From: Mycteria americana
Lineage: Eukaryota; Chordata; Aves; Ciconiiformes; Ciconiidae
Reading direction: 5' to 3'
DNA: 64,000 bases
Assembly: GCF_035582795.1 (NCBI RefSeq)
Contig: NC_134367.1
Span: 46,665,062-46,729,061 of the forward strand
The number at the start of each line of letters is the position of its first letter. Within the stretch, counting starts at the first letter, position 1. The position numbers were made by a program, and so were the translations under genes. The notes under the pieces are model-generated. The model saw only the letters and a program-made list of their open reading frames with translations, searched no databases and had not been told where the DNA came from. Positions 31,211 through 46,200 of the stretch are shown here, one piece after another.

Positions 31211-34200
31211 CTGAAAAATAAAGGAAAAGGGGGAAAAAGTTAATTGGAAAAAATAAAAGACCCCCAAACCCACACACACTTTAGGCTTAGTAATTAATAC
31301 TTTTAAAAGATTTTCCAAAGTTACTTTGCCTAAGACAAAAAATTTAATAAATGCCATACTTCATTAAAAAAAAGTTCATATGCCGTACACATGAAGACGA
31401 ATATCAAAAAATAAAAAAAAGTCAGACAAAATACTTAAAAAGTATACTACCTTGATCGTGACTTAGACTTGTGTTTGCGGCTTGCCTTCTTACCAGACCT
31501 TTGAGATTTCTCCATGGAGCATGACCGAATATGCTTCGATTTCTTAGCCTTCTTTTCTTTACTGCTTCCTGGTGACTCAGAACTACTCCTTGCACTAGAT
31601 TCGGAGCCTGACCGTTTTTTGCTATCTTTGGTAGAAATTTTTTTGCTTTCTTGTCTGGAATCCTGTCTTATTATTTTCACACATATTGAATCACTGCGAG
31701 AGAAAGTTCTTTCGCTGTCTCTTTTTCTCTTTAATCTACTGTCGTCATGATTGCCAGCTTTACTTTCTTTTTCCTCTTTTTTGGGCTTATCTTTTCTTTT
31801 TTCCTGATCTCTCTCCCTTTCTCTGTTCTTTTTTCTGTCTTTATCTACACCTCCACCCTGCTCCTTCTTCCTTTCTTGATCTTTACCCTCACTTTTATGT
31901 TTGTGCCTACTTCCAGTAGGGCTTCTACGCTGGTCTTCAGTTTTACGTCTATCCCTGCTTCTGCTGCGGCTCGCACGGTTAGCTCGCCTGTCCCTTGAAC
32001 GGCTACTACTTCTACGTCTATCCCAGCTCCTCTCTCTCGAAGGACTCCGATTTCTTCGCCTCTCCCCTCTTTCAGCACTGCGATTTCTACTAGATCTTCT
32101 CCTTTCCCTTATTTTCTCCCTGCTCCTACTCCTCTCTCTCCTATTTCTGTGGGAGTAACTCCGGCTTCTACTGCGCCTAACTTTATGTGAAGGCGTCCTA
32201 CTGCGACTGTGTCTCTTCTTCCTTTTAGGAGAGGAAGAACGTGAAGAGCTGCGACTACTACCTGAGCTGGTGCTATAGGATGAACTAGATACAGTGCTGC
32301 TACTGCTACTGCTTCTGCTATTGCTGCTAGTGCTACCACTGCTAGAGCTTCTTGATCCACTCCTTCCTGTCCTCTCTTTACCCTCTTTTTTGAGTTCTAT
32401 ATCAGGTGCAATTGCATTTGGAGATCTTTTCTTTTCATGAACCATATCTGCTTCAAGTTCTTTTGCCTCCTGTGATGCTGAGTTACTGTTTTGTTCTTTG
32501 TTGATAAATTCATTCATCTCTTTTGAAACTTTTTCACTTTGTAGCTTTTCTTCTGAAAAAAAGTATACAAAAGAAAAATGCAATTAATTTGGAGTAATAC
32601 GTCAATAATTTCCATACTGTTACTTTTGGCAAAACCAAATTTCCAAGCACCTTTCATAATACTTATAATTAATACACTGTCTGCCACCATACCAACTACC
32701 TACCAAACAACTTGTTATTTTCTTTTTTCACAATTCTAGAAAAGTTGTTCTCCTGGTTTAAAAGCAATAGTGTACAACTCAGACACTTTTAGAAGTCCTT
32801 GATGTTATTTCATGTTTCAGTGGTTTTAAGACAAAGTTCTCAAACAAATATCCTGGAGCACCAGAACTCCTGAATTAATCTACACACACATACTTTTTCC
32901 TCCTGCAACCTTTTGACACACCTGAGTCTCCCCTTCTCCTTCCTACAGCCCTCCTCTAGTGGTACCTACGCTTCCTGCCTTCACTCCAGCCCCGTTCATC
33001 TGGGTTTGAATAATCACTGGCCGGTCTGAAGAAGTTGTATTTCCCACACAGTGCACAGGTGGCCTCTCAACCTCAGAACAACGTTGGCTCTACCTGTATG
33101 TTTTGTAGGCCTCACTACCCAAAAAAGTGTTAGAGGAGTACCTTCCACTATAGTGATGCAGGTTTGTTTTTTGAAGAAAATACCGGGTTTGTGGCATTTT
33201 CCAAGGATAACTTAGATTAGTCCTAAATGCTACCTAGTACAAGCAATTTACATTTTTCCTTGTTTTTAACAGGTTTTATAGCCAATGAATTCCAAGGGAG
33301 GGAGCAATAGCATAAAAAGGAGACATTTAAATAATTCTTTGCTTAAGACTCAGCTCAAAAGTTAAGACCACGGCATTTAATACAGTCAGATGGTGAAGTT
33401 CTTGCAAAATAAAAAGTTAGTCAGTTGAGATTATATGTAAGCTTGGTAGTCAGCAAACACTATAAGCATGGTAAGATAGATGACAACAAAAGAATTAAAA
33501 ATACACTTCTTGAAAGTAATATATTGAGTATCAGGTCAAGATTTTCATATAGCAAAGTGAAGAAATTCAGACCCTCAGAGCATTTTCCAGAGGTTTCCAA
33601 CTTTTTTAAAGTTTAACTTATTTCTATTCAACCTAGGATCCTTTGCATCACTGGCCAAGTTTATCTCCCCTTCCCATTTTAAATTGAACCCAGAAAAAAA
33701 TAACTGACATAACAACGTTTTTCGCCAAAAAATGGCCTTCTGATGTGGACCATCGGTTCCTGAATTAACTTAGGGAATAAAACTGCATCCAGAAACCCAG
33801 AGTGATCCAAATGGCAACTGATGGTCAAATCTAACCCAGAAAACAATTCCGTCTGGTCTCCGAGTTATTAGGTAATACAGGCAGAAGCCAGTGTATGTTA
33901 GAAGATGCTGTATTGTATATTAGAAATCTTCTGTCTTTCCTAAATGCCACTACAAATGAGACCCTGCGTTTAGTATTCTTCAGTATTTTGGATGTATAGA
34001 ATCAGCTTCTTTACTCTAGATTTATATTTCCATAAATAGCCCCACGGAGATGTCCCCAGGCTGACATCTGGCTTCCTGCACTAGGAAGACAGAGGTCATA
34101 GGCCACCACTCAGTCATTCTCCACACGGCTGTCTTTTTATGCATAAATCTTAAAACACCCAGAAAGACACAGGAATATTAAGGAAACCAAAAGTTTAGCT

Positions 34201-37200
34201 AGTTCAGCCTTTTATTAAGGGATCCATATGTCTTATTTCTAGGCCTTTAAAATAAAAAGGAGGAAATAATCCATCTTAAAATAAGAAAAAAGTATGCTGT
34301 CGTAATTAATAGCACTTTTTTTCTCCTGCAGCTTATGAACTTACATCATGACTTCTTACCATTGTATTCATCTGTTGATCTAGACTGCTCTTCAGCAGTG
34401 CAAGGTGACTGTGATACCCTTTTGACCTACATTATTGGTACAAAAGGACAAACCTTACCTTGTATGGAGAAGCAGAAGTAAATCACAGATGTATTTTTAT
34501 TTTTTTATAAATCAAGCCTGCCACCTTCTCAGAGGCTAAGTGTGAACTGACTGGGTTCAATAATCTTTCCCCGGTATTAGGTATAAAAATCCATTTATGA
34601 AGATACAGCATATGGAAACAAACTTCAACTACGACTGAGAACAGCGAGTTCAAAGAAACTGCAGCCTCGCACTGCATGTTCTGAAAGGCGCACCGCTCAA
34701 GGTTATGTAACAGAAAAGCAAGTTTTTCAGATGACATGACATGTGCTTCATATGCTTAAGAGTACACAACTTTAAGGAATCAAGTTTACGTAAACTGCAG
34801 TCTGGTGCAGAAAGGTGAAATTTATCCCCCAGTTGCAACTGAGATACTAATAATTTTTAAAATACACATTATACACACAGATGCATTTTTATACAGCAAT
34901 ACTATTATTTATATAGTACAATATCTATAGCGTATAGATATATATGCACCATGTCTGCTCTTTTAACACTGAAGTAGAATGGTTTATGGAAAACACTACA
35001 TGGATTTTTTTTCCTTATTAGAAAGAAAAGAAGCAAATCCCATTTTGATCAAGTAGGTCAAACATCTTTTTTTGTTAAAACTTTTTAACTGAAGAACATT
35101 ATTTCCAAATTTGGCTTCATATTTTTTGGCTTAAAATGCGTTTTTTCTCCCACCAGTTTGCATATACTAAGTAGTAAACTCCATATAGAGCAGCATAGTA
35201 AGAAGACATTATATGATTTACCTTCTAGCTGTTTTTCTAGTAGTAGTTGCTGTTCTCTCTCTTTTCTCCAAAAGGCTTCCTGTTTTTGCCTGATTCTGTG
35301 TCGTAATTCCTCATCATCAGTATCAGATGATTCAGAGCCTCTGTCACTCCTCTCATCTTCACTGTCTCCTGATCCATAACCACCCAGTCCACCTGCGTGC
35401 ATAAAGTCCAGTCTATCACGAGGAAAGATTAAGCTTTGTTCTTAATATTTCTGTGGGGCAAAGAGGAGAGTAACATTGCCCTTCCTTCACTTCCTCTTCT
35501 CTGAAGAAGTCACTTTATTCTGGTAAGTGCCAATGTTCTTTGACTGGTGGGATCAAGGCCCCCATATCTGCATTGATGCTCACTGTCTGGTTCTACTCCT
35601 TCTGGAACAGCTCGTCTATTTTCAGCAAGCAACCACTGTGATCACGGTACTTCTTCCATTGTATGGAAGGGCAAAAAGCTCCCTGCGGAGATCGTAACAG
35701 TGCCTGCCTCTGTATCAGCAACCGGACAGAAAATGCCTGGGACCTTTCCCAGAAGACATCTCTGAAATTACTTCAGCCGCCTCCATAGTCCAAGGCTACA
35801 GAAATTCTGAATGCCATATCAATTTTTCTATATTGATTTAGAAAACACTGCACTTTGACAGGTACGGAGATGGAACAAAAATGGACTTTCTTCTCCCCTA
35901 GAGATATTAATAACTACTGGACTGATAAGAAAGATAAAGTCAATTTAAACATCTGACATGGAGATATTTTACTTTCTTTCAGTCTGAGGTTCTTATGATC
36001 TTTATTGAGTTAGCTTTAAAACATGTGAATACTTGTGATGATAACATTCAATCTAATTCATTGGAATTCCACATAATGAACACATAACTGATCACTGACA
36101 CTGCTGTAGTATGTTTCAGATGATAAAAAGCACGTTGGGAAAGATCTTTTGCTGTTGTGTCTCAAGCTGGAATTTCAATCTCTTTTTCCTGTGTTGTTTC
36201 TGGTAATATATGATATGGGAGCCTCTGTGCTTATGTAGCTTTTCAATAAAATAATAATTCCAAAGATTATAATATTTTTATTTATAGACTTCCACATTAC
36301 TCTATCAACTTCCCTTCTTGTTTGGATGGATGAAAATAGGAGAAAAATATAAAACAGTATTCTCTGAAGACTGCAGCGTGCTTCTGAAACAATCATACTT
36401 TGAAAAGTAAGTTTAGCTAAAGTTTTTATGTATTTTAAAAATTAGGGCAAGATTCTCATACACTAACTCACACTGACTAGTCCTTTACTCCAAAAACCAT
36501 CCCACTTATATCAGTAGGATCACCTGTGGAACAAACAAAGGTGCTGATAATGATAAAGTTATCGGAAAGTGACCCATACTCCTGGGCAATTAAAATCTAG
36601 TTTCAAAATGCAATTTCTAGAAACGCAAGGCAAGAGTGAAACTCCCCCTTTAAGCCCTCTCAAAAATAAGGAACATACTTACCGAGTCCAGTGAGGGAAG
36701 CCAGTGCACTGGACTGTGCCAGCTGTTTTGCAGGAGCTTTGTATCACATCAACAACAGGAACAACATGTTAACACAAATAGCCACGATTTCATAGTCATG
36801 AGTCTATGGTATTGTTAAATCTACTACTATTGCTGTTCTTTGGAGGGAGAGAAGAAACATTAAAAACGCATCATCCATTTAAAACCAATTCTAGCTTTTC
36901 TGACCACGAAGATTTAGAATTTAACTGCAAATTAATAGTGAACAGAAAAAAACAAATATATACTCATAAATCACTTCCCAAGTTACAGCATCTGCACATA
37001 ATTTTCAAGTTTCAGTAGTTACATATTTAGATTAACTCAGTTACGTTAAAAAAATCTGTTATGTAAGTACAATACATGTTAATAGTGAAAGCAAATGAAT
37101 TACTACTTGAGGACTCAAAAGTTCATCTCTTTTCACTTCTGAACAGCTAAGAACTTGAGGTAAAGATGATAGCATTAAGAAACAGCTACAACTCAAGAGC

Positions 37201-40200
37201 CACTGACACATAGGTACCATTTTAACTAAATAAATGAATTGTATGAAAGAAATGGAATAACTGAAGTAACTCACAATACACTGCACAGGACAACAGTACA
37301 TGGTTACTGGATTTGAACTCTACCAAGTTGGATGCATTATACTGGAATTGTTCTTGGGGGATAACTATGGAGGTTAAATGTTCTAGAGACATGCAAATAT
37401 AGAATATTCATAGAAGAAACTAAAAAAAAAAAAAAAGAAAAAGAAAAAAAAAGAACTGGCATACCTTTAGTTGCTTTACGGTGAACATCTTTGGCCACAT
37501 AATAAATTTCTTCATTCGTGACATCTAAGAGAATCTCTGTCAGCAGCATTTTTGTCAGCATCATCTGAAGAAAATTGTATATACAATTAAAGGCTAAAAC
37601 CTCTTGAATAAGTGCTTCATTCAAATTATAATCCATAGAGCTTCACTGGTTCTGACGGCTATGAAAATACTCTCCTGCACGTTTTATTTAATGATTTCTT
37701 TCAACAGACATGACTTAAAAACGTAAGTCTGAAACTGTTTAAATTTGACCTGATTCCAAAACTTTCAGAACAGTTTGTATTTTGACTGCAAACTGTATCC
37801 ACATCTTACACAGCTATCCAAGGCACTGATTCCTAATGTCAAAGATGATACAACAAATGAATATGTACATCAGAAATGTAGTTAAACTGATCCCATTTAT
37901 TCTTTTAAAAAGTAAAGAGCACATTTCTGTCTGGTATGCTGCCTCACTGACCCCAATCCTGCAAAAATCATCAGAGGTTACTTATATAGGATTTATTATT
38001 ACATATTCACTACAAAAATTGAAATGTTGGTAGCTAGTTCTCCAAGCTGCTCAGTCTGGCCACGTGCTTTACAAAAATACATTCATCAAACTTTTTAGAA
38101 TTCAGGGCCTTCATTAACAAGGTTTCAGTTGTACAATTAGCATACAACTATGATTTCGAAGAACAGAGTTTCTGCAGACACAGTGAAATTGTTGCTGGTC
38201 TAGGACTTAGGTTTCTAGCACTTCCTTGCAAGAATACATTTCTTAAATTCCCTTTCACAGGAACTGAGGTTGAAGCATAGATTTCAGGAGAGTGCATTTG
38301 ATCATTAAAAGTTTTCAGGAATGTGACAAGTTAAGCCAAACCACAGAATTAGTAACGATCAAGGTAAAGATTACGGTCATTACATTCTTTCACTATTGTA
38401 CTAAATCTGAGTTATATAACCTATATCCTTGTCTATATTAGAAAGACAGCATTATAAAGAGACATGCAAATATAATCCTTCTTTACTGTATGATATGTGC
38501 TATACCTCTATTGACAGTATCAGGCAGCGAAAAAGTTTTTTACTTCGCTATGCCCAAAAAATATGAGCAAACAGACAGAAATAGTGAGAACTACATTATT
38601 AATACCATTTGATACTCCTTTTCTTCTTCTGTCATTTCTGGTTCACTTTGCTCCTCTTGAGGAGCCGGGGATGGACTCCTGCTGATTTTCCCAACGCTTA
38701 CAGCTTCTGTGTTTTCAGCTTCTTCATCTTCCTCATCACTGTCCTACAAGAACAGCATCATACATTTCAGGAAAAACTTAGATGTAAATCTCATTAGTTT
38801 CTATTTATGATAGTCAACTTGATTTACTTTGTACTGAAATGTGTATTACAGTTATCGTAAAACTCTCTTTCTTTTCTCCCCTCCTAATAAACATGCCGGT
38901 ACCTCTCTACCCACACAACATAAGTAAATACATAGTTGTCAGTTCACTGCCATACTCAGAACTGCAAACAAATGAGGTAACTGCTAAAGTGAAGGCAACA
39001 CAAGGCTTCCTAAATGTGCTCAATTTAGCAAATACAGGTATCTGAATTTGTTCAACTAGTTATTTAGAATTCAAACCTTCAAAGACCATGTACGTTCCCA
39101 AAATACAGAAAAGAAAAAAGCCCAATTTCAATGTTGTTTCTTTACTACTACAGATCAAATAATATACTTTTACCTCTCAGACATTAACAACTTCAAAACA
39201 CCAAGTAAATACCAACAAAGCAGCAGCTTAACTTTACTTTAAGCAACAGAAACAAAGAGATAACCAGGAATATACAGTCTCTCTTTTGAAGAGACCAAAA
39301 AGTTGATACCTTTCAGGACATACAAACCTGAGCAAAAAGCAAACCCTTCTACTTACAAATTTACTCTTCTGAGGTAACCGTGGGCCATCCCCTTCTTCAG
39401 CCTCCTCACTTTCCTTTTTTTCTTTTTTAGACATCTGTGAACGTTGCTGCTCCATCCTCTCTTTTTCCAATTTTTTCTGTTTTTCTCGTTCCATCTTTTC
39501 CAGGCCCTCACGAATCCAGGCAGGCAGAGTTCTACGCTTCACAGCATCTACATAAGCAAGGTTTACAGTTTTGTAAGACAGAAAAAAACCTTCCCCCCCC
39601 CCCAAAAGAAAAAAACCGCCAAGAACAAAGCAGCAAACCCTCCACCCCGATCCAAACAAGCCACACATCTGATTGTGGGGAAAAAACCATTTGCAATAGC
39701 TTTTTTGTTCCCTTCTTTTTTACTTTATATATATAAAAGTCTTCAAATTTTGCAATTCTTTTCAAAACACAGCTTTTATGTTTTTTCATTAAGGAGTGGT
39801 TAACATGTACCAATCTGTGGAGGCTCCTGCTTCACAGGCATCGCAATAGGTGAACGCTGTCGGTCTCTGAATGAGGGTCTTTCCCTTCGATTTTGAGGAG
39901 GTGCAGGAGGTGCTGGTGGACCTGGCGGCCCTGGTGGTCCTGGCTGCCAGTAAGGTGGATGAAATCCACCTTGAGGTGGACCAAAAGCAGCCCCATGCTG
40001 AAAGAGTAATGCAGTTTATTTTTCTTCACATGTAACACTAAATACAGCATGTGCGCAAGTCGGTCTACAGAAATCCATGCAAGTAGGAATCCACGATTTC
40101 TAGGCTACTGAGATATCTCAATCTCTTTTTCTGTAGTCCCCAAGAAACAAGTTTTCCTTAAATATTTAATGAGTAAACTTAGATTTAAGCAGGGATACTA

Positions 40201-43200
40201 ACGAAGCTGAAAGGGCTTCAACCAATCTCCTTTCATATTGTGCTAAACATTAAGCCCTATAATCACCATCTATCTCCAGCAGTTCCTTGCCAGCTTATCA
40301 TCAGAGCATGCAGTTAAATGAAGAGTATACAAAATGAAGGTTTAAAAGTCTAGCTATGTTAGCAGTCTTTCCTTGTAACTACAACATGAGGACAAAAATG
40401 AAAAGTTCAAGCTTTTATTACAAAATAATTTTGCACTGTGCACTTTCCAGTAATCATTCACGGATGTTATTAGTATGGCTGATTAAAATATTAAATGCAT
40501 AAATATGCGAGTTTATTACAGACCCTGGGTTCTGAGCAAGCTGTACACAATCCAAAAGTCACAAGTCTTGAGGCATACATGAGGGGTTTTTTGTTTTAAT
40601 ATTTGCTGCCCAGAAATGCCTAATGAAACTATTTAAGAGGAGAGTGTTTAGGAAGAAAGTTATAGCATCAAATATTTTTTAATAATATTGACTATCTATT
40701 TAAGTCACTAGTGGTAGAAGCACTCTTCCACTACAACTTCAGGCCAAGCATCCCTCTGTTATTCACTGCAAAACAAGTATTCTGTAGTACTTGGAGAAAT
40801 TAATTTTAAGAGTTGGTCCCACAATAGTAAACAAAGGAAATTACAATAAACTAATGTATTTGAAAATACTGGTTCACTTCCTAACAATATTGCTGAACAA
40901 GATAATTTAATAATAGAGAAAAGTAGGCCAGAAGACAGAAACACATTTCTGCCCATCTTCCCTTGGGTTTGTTTATGAACAGGAGGTAGGTGTTTTAACA
41001 GGTACAGTTTGTCATTTATATCAAGAGTTTTAAAAGAAAAGTACTGAAAATAGGGGAAAGATCCAAAACTTCTTTGTGTTTAAAGATTTGTGCAATGCCC
41101 CCTGCTATTATTAGTGCTAAAACCACCTACAGATTGATTATGCTATGCAACTTATATGCCAGAATGAAGAAAAAATTGGATGTGGATTTTTTAGAAATAC
41201 CATTGTTTATTCAAAGAATCACAGTAGATAGATAGGGAAAAGATCAATGGATCATCCAGTCTATCTCCCTGCAAATACAGGACTGTTCCCTATGGTACAT
41301 TATCTAGTGTATTTAAGTATATATTTCTGAACTTTTTTCCTCCTCCTTTTTTTTTTTTTTTTAAACACAAAACTACATAATGTTAATTTATATACTGGAA
41401 CACAGTGATTCATTTTAATATTGCAGACAACAGCCATTTCTCATTACTAGTATAGAAAAAAAAAAAAAAAACACCTTTGGCCTCAGAACAGAACTGAAAA
41501 CTCTAAAGTCTCTTCTGTAAAGTATTTGGTAAAAATGTATCTTAGCAGATAACAGATTCTGTAGATGTTTGTAGAACTGAAGAATGAAAGTCGCCGCTAG
41601 ATGATATTAGAGGAACACATCCACGGAAGGGACTCTGCGCGTCTACAATATTAAAGCAACAAATATGTTTCACCTGATAGTCAAACTGGTTCACTGGCCC
41701 CATTGCAAAGTTATCGGGAGGTCCCCCAAAGTTGTGATTGTTCTGGTTAAATACATGTCTGTTGTCAGGAGCAAATTCCCCACTGTCCTGACTGTTGCTG
41801 TCTTCAGATGGAGGAACAATTTCCATTTGACCTGGGGTTGGAGTCATCCACTGTTGATCTGGAGGTGGGTGAGGGGGTTGGTGAGGCATTCCCCATTCTG
41901 TTTAGGATTTAGAATACAATTCAATACCAAGTTAGTATGATTTATATGAGTCACCAATCACTCAGTGTTCTTGTATTTATCACAAGGTTCCTCAAAGCAA
42001 TGCAGATGATAAAGTTACAAAGAATCATCAATCTACAGACTGTATTATACCGTCTCAATAATTTCATCAACTAAATGAAGGAAATAGAAATAGCTGTAGC
42101 TGAACTAAAACATGGGGAGGGGGGCAGAACTGGATGGACACAGAGATGCTGTAAATTTGTTTTTATAAATTTCCAGTGATATTGAGTCCACCATAGCACT
42201 TAGAAATTGTGTAAACTGTTAAAGACCTGCTCGTACCTCTCTATCTCGAAGTTGTTTCAGCTTTCAAAGTAATGAGCTATTTTATTCCTTTGCATAATAG
42301 ACTTAAAAGACCTATTATGGAAAGCAAATGGTTTTGTGAGCAGCAGAACCACTGAAACGTACTTTCCAAAGCGTTGTGTCTTGATAATGGATGATTCCCT
42401 GGATTCTCCAATATCTAGCAGAGGTCCCAGCATAAGCTACAGTCATAAGCTCTCAAACATAAGTTACAATTGGCTAACAGAGTGAAAAGGGTTTAAGGAA
42501 TGAATTAATAGCTCATGTGGCCATAAGCTTTGTCTTCTTAGGAAGTCAGTCTAAAAATTATGTCTGCTATACAGATTTACAGACCACGACGGAACTACCT
42601 TGTAACTTTCACCAGTAACAGAATAAATATCTAGCCTCTCAAGTTAACTCCTACCTTCCATCCAGTCCTTTAATAATTCTTTCCATTTGTCTAATTTTTA
42701 CTGTCCTTCCCATCTGCATCATAACTGGATCCTTTACTGTAGTAACTAAAAAGGGTTAACATAGTTTTTCTACTTGGTTGTTCTTTTTTTTTGTTTGTTC
42801 AAGGATTATATCACTCCTTTCACTCTCACTGTCACCCTGGTAGGTCATGTTTAGCTGATGTAATCAAATCTCTTTCCAGAGTCAATACTCATAAAGTATT
42901 CTAAGGGACAGAATCCTTTATCCTTTAAGCACAGCTTACAAGAGTTACTGTTCATAAATGTATGTGTTAACATTTGACACGATTTAAATGCCCAGTTTAC
43001 TTCAAGTCAACTGACTTGAAAGCTTGCAAGTCGCACACAACAGATGCTGTTTTCACTTGTGAAACATGAATCCCTTCAAAATTATTTGTCTGCTAGTTAT
43101 GCAGTTGGTTTTCAGATTGCCATTTTGCTTTTTTATTAGTAGCACATAAAGGACTTCTGGATCCAAAAAGAAACTTGGAAGGATATGGAGAAAGATGAGG

Positions 43201-46200
43201 CTTTGTAGAAACAGAGTAAATACATGAAGAGAACTTTGGCTAGCCATGCATGCTGTGATATAGTTTGTCTGCTGTGACTACTTTTACACATTAAGAATGA
43301 CATTGCCTAAACTAAGGGAAGCCGAGTCGTATCTGCATCAGCACAGTCTTTATCAGTGTCCCAAAAAACTGGGAAAACAACGTATTCTTTGAATGATCTA
43401 CCCAACGATAACAAAATGCATTGGCACGTTGTTTCCCGTTAACAAAAGGTGTCACGTTATTCTCACTCCTAGATCTAAGATGCTTTCCTGTTCTGCATTT
43501 TCTGGGTGAGCTTGGGCGCCACACATTTATAATTATCAGTGAAATGTCTTCCTCACTTTTACCATTCTGTGACTATTTGCAAAAACTACCACTTAAGATA
43601 TTATTCTCTTTCACCTCACAGATGAAAAAGCGTAGGAGGAAGAACTCACCACCACAGGATCACATGAAAAACAAAGTTGTCCAATAATGACACGATATTT
43701 CTGTGAAAACCTCTACTTACTACACAGAAATACAACTAGAATACACTCTATGTACTGCCACATAGTAAAGTTAAAATTCTTACATGTAGCTACAATAACT
43801 TATAGCCCAGGGCAGGTAGGTGAAACTTAAGTGAAGCCTGATGGCTACCTCCCTTTTGTTATGCACATGTAAGAACTGCCAGTGAAATTTTAAGCCTACT
43901 TTTATTAAACATTGCACTTAAATTTGAATAGTCACAGTGAAAACTGGAGGTGTTATTCTCTCAATCATTAACAGAATTGAGCATGAAGTGCTGTTTTCAC
44001 CAAGACAACAGAAGGCATGCATGCAAGCTTACTAACCTTGCTCACACATTTCAAATTGCATTATAGTGTGGTGACATAACAAACCTTTCAGAAAACAACC
44101 TCAGAAAAATTCTTAGCAAGAAATACCCAATCTCTACCCCATGCTTATTGCCAGTGTTATTTTTATGAAGTTTTAAAAAGAAAATGAATTTTTGGCCAAA
44201 ACTGAAGTTTTGAGGAAGTTATAAAGAACTGAAAATAATCAATCCTAACAGAAGCGTTCAACCAACTTTAACTTACAATAACCGAAAAATTACGCAGATG
44301 ACAATCAGATACGTAAGTCAAAAAGGGCAAATACTAAATACATGAAACATGTAATAAAAACATATTTTACACACAGAATTTTGCTCATCTCCTTTTTCTA
44401 GATTTTACGACACTTAAAGCCAGCATCTGCCAGTTATATTGTGAACTCATTCTACATGTCAAGATCATGCCAGAAGCAGGTATTACACTACCGGAGAGGG
44501 CAAGAGATGCCCTTTAATTCTGAGGCATCCTGTTGCCTTCAGTGCTGCTGTTCCTAGTGCAGTGGGATAAGCAACAAAACACATAAGATGTAAGAATAAG
44601 ATCCAGGGAAATAAATATATAACTGCAATTCACACTTTATCTTTCTACAACATTCAGGGACAGAACAAATCTTTTGCATATGTATATTATAAAACCGATT
44701 TATTTATTCTATATAGAGATTACTGAGTTGTGTTATCAGACCTTTGTGTCTGTACTGTTACCCATTTTGTGGAACACCTGACTGGAAAGTAGCAGCTGTG
44801 ATACTCAGTTGATGCTACTGGTAGTTTTGAATCTTGAAACCTGAGAGACAGGGCATATTCACACAAAAAAATGTCTGACAAAAATAAAGTGTCGTTACAT
44901 GAAAAAAAGGAATGAATGAGAAGGAAAACAAACCTGGCTGCCACATTCTGTTGAAGTTGGGATCCCCCTGAAAATTATTATGGTTGTTTGGACCAGACTC
45001 TATTCCTGAAATATCCTGTCCGTTTGGCATCATTCCTTGTTGTTCCACTACACTCTGTTGCCCTGAGGCTTCTCGCTGAGCAATCCATGCTTGAGCTAAT
45101 GCAGCCCAGTCAATCTGGCCTAAAATAAACAGAGGAAATTTAAAAGGTTAGTATTCACATGTCCGAAGTTTAACACTGTTTCTCAATTACATGTCTCATT
45201 GCTCAAGAGAAATGGGCAACGTTTACCTTCAGCAAGTACCATAAGCATCATTAAAACTTATTCACAGTGTACAGTGAAACAAACTGAAAGCAAATGTCAA
45301 AGTATACATACTTGCTGAAGTAGTTTCTCTGCATGTGTTCAAAATGCCATAAGGCAGATTATTTTAGGTTCACATTAGCACTGAATGGGTGGTAGTAATA
45401 CACTTTTTTTCGTAAGTGAACTAATTTTGATATCAGAAATAAATATATATAGCCCTAAATTCTAAATTCATGAAAATTAAATGTAAGAAAGATACACAGT
45501 TAGAAAACTACATTTTGCAATGTATACACTTTGTATAACCCCTGATTTCTGGAATGCTATTTTATATTACAGTTATCTCCCCCATTTTTTTCTTTACTAT
45601 TCCTAACAGTAAGTAAACAAATTGCACTCTCAGATGAGGACACTAGTATGTCTTATGCTCATTATCAAGTCAGGAAATCTCTCAGTGAAGTTACAGAAAT
45701 TGAAGTGACAGAAAGCAATGTAAAACCAGTGTGCCTGATCACTCTGCCCGAGTATTAAATACACACCTCCACTTTCTTTATCCATTTCTGTATTTCTCTT
45801 GATACTTTGAATTGTTGTGACCTCACTCTCAATTTAAGGTATATTATGTTCTATTGTTTAAAATGGGTGGTTTTTTGGTAGGGGAAAAAAAATCCAAACA
45901 AGATCATGATCATCACTGCTGTAACCTAAAACAAATATCATACTAATCTTCCCGTGAGAGTTTTTCCTGTGTATACATCTGCATTAGTACTTCTGCCACC
46001 CAGGCACTGAATAAAAAGCAGATTTTCTCAAATAAATAATTCAGCTTGGCTGACAGGGATACAGATTCTGTAAAAGTACATGAGGTCTCAATGTTGATCT
46101 GTATGACTGGTAAATGTTGATAATTTGTTCAGGATAACTCAGGCTGCTTCCCTGTTATTTTGCATATTAAATATTAACTATGTCAAAACATTTGGAATCA

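Noticed and set aside
31514-32158. Plus-strand Leu/Phe/Ser-rich open frames
   Set aside because: Antisense shadows of the PNISR RS-domain exon; RS repeats read backwards give Leu/Ser/Phe-rich pseudo-membrane sequences.
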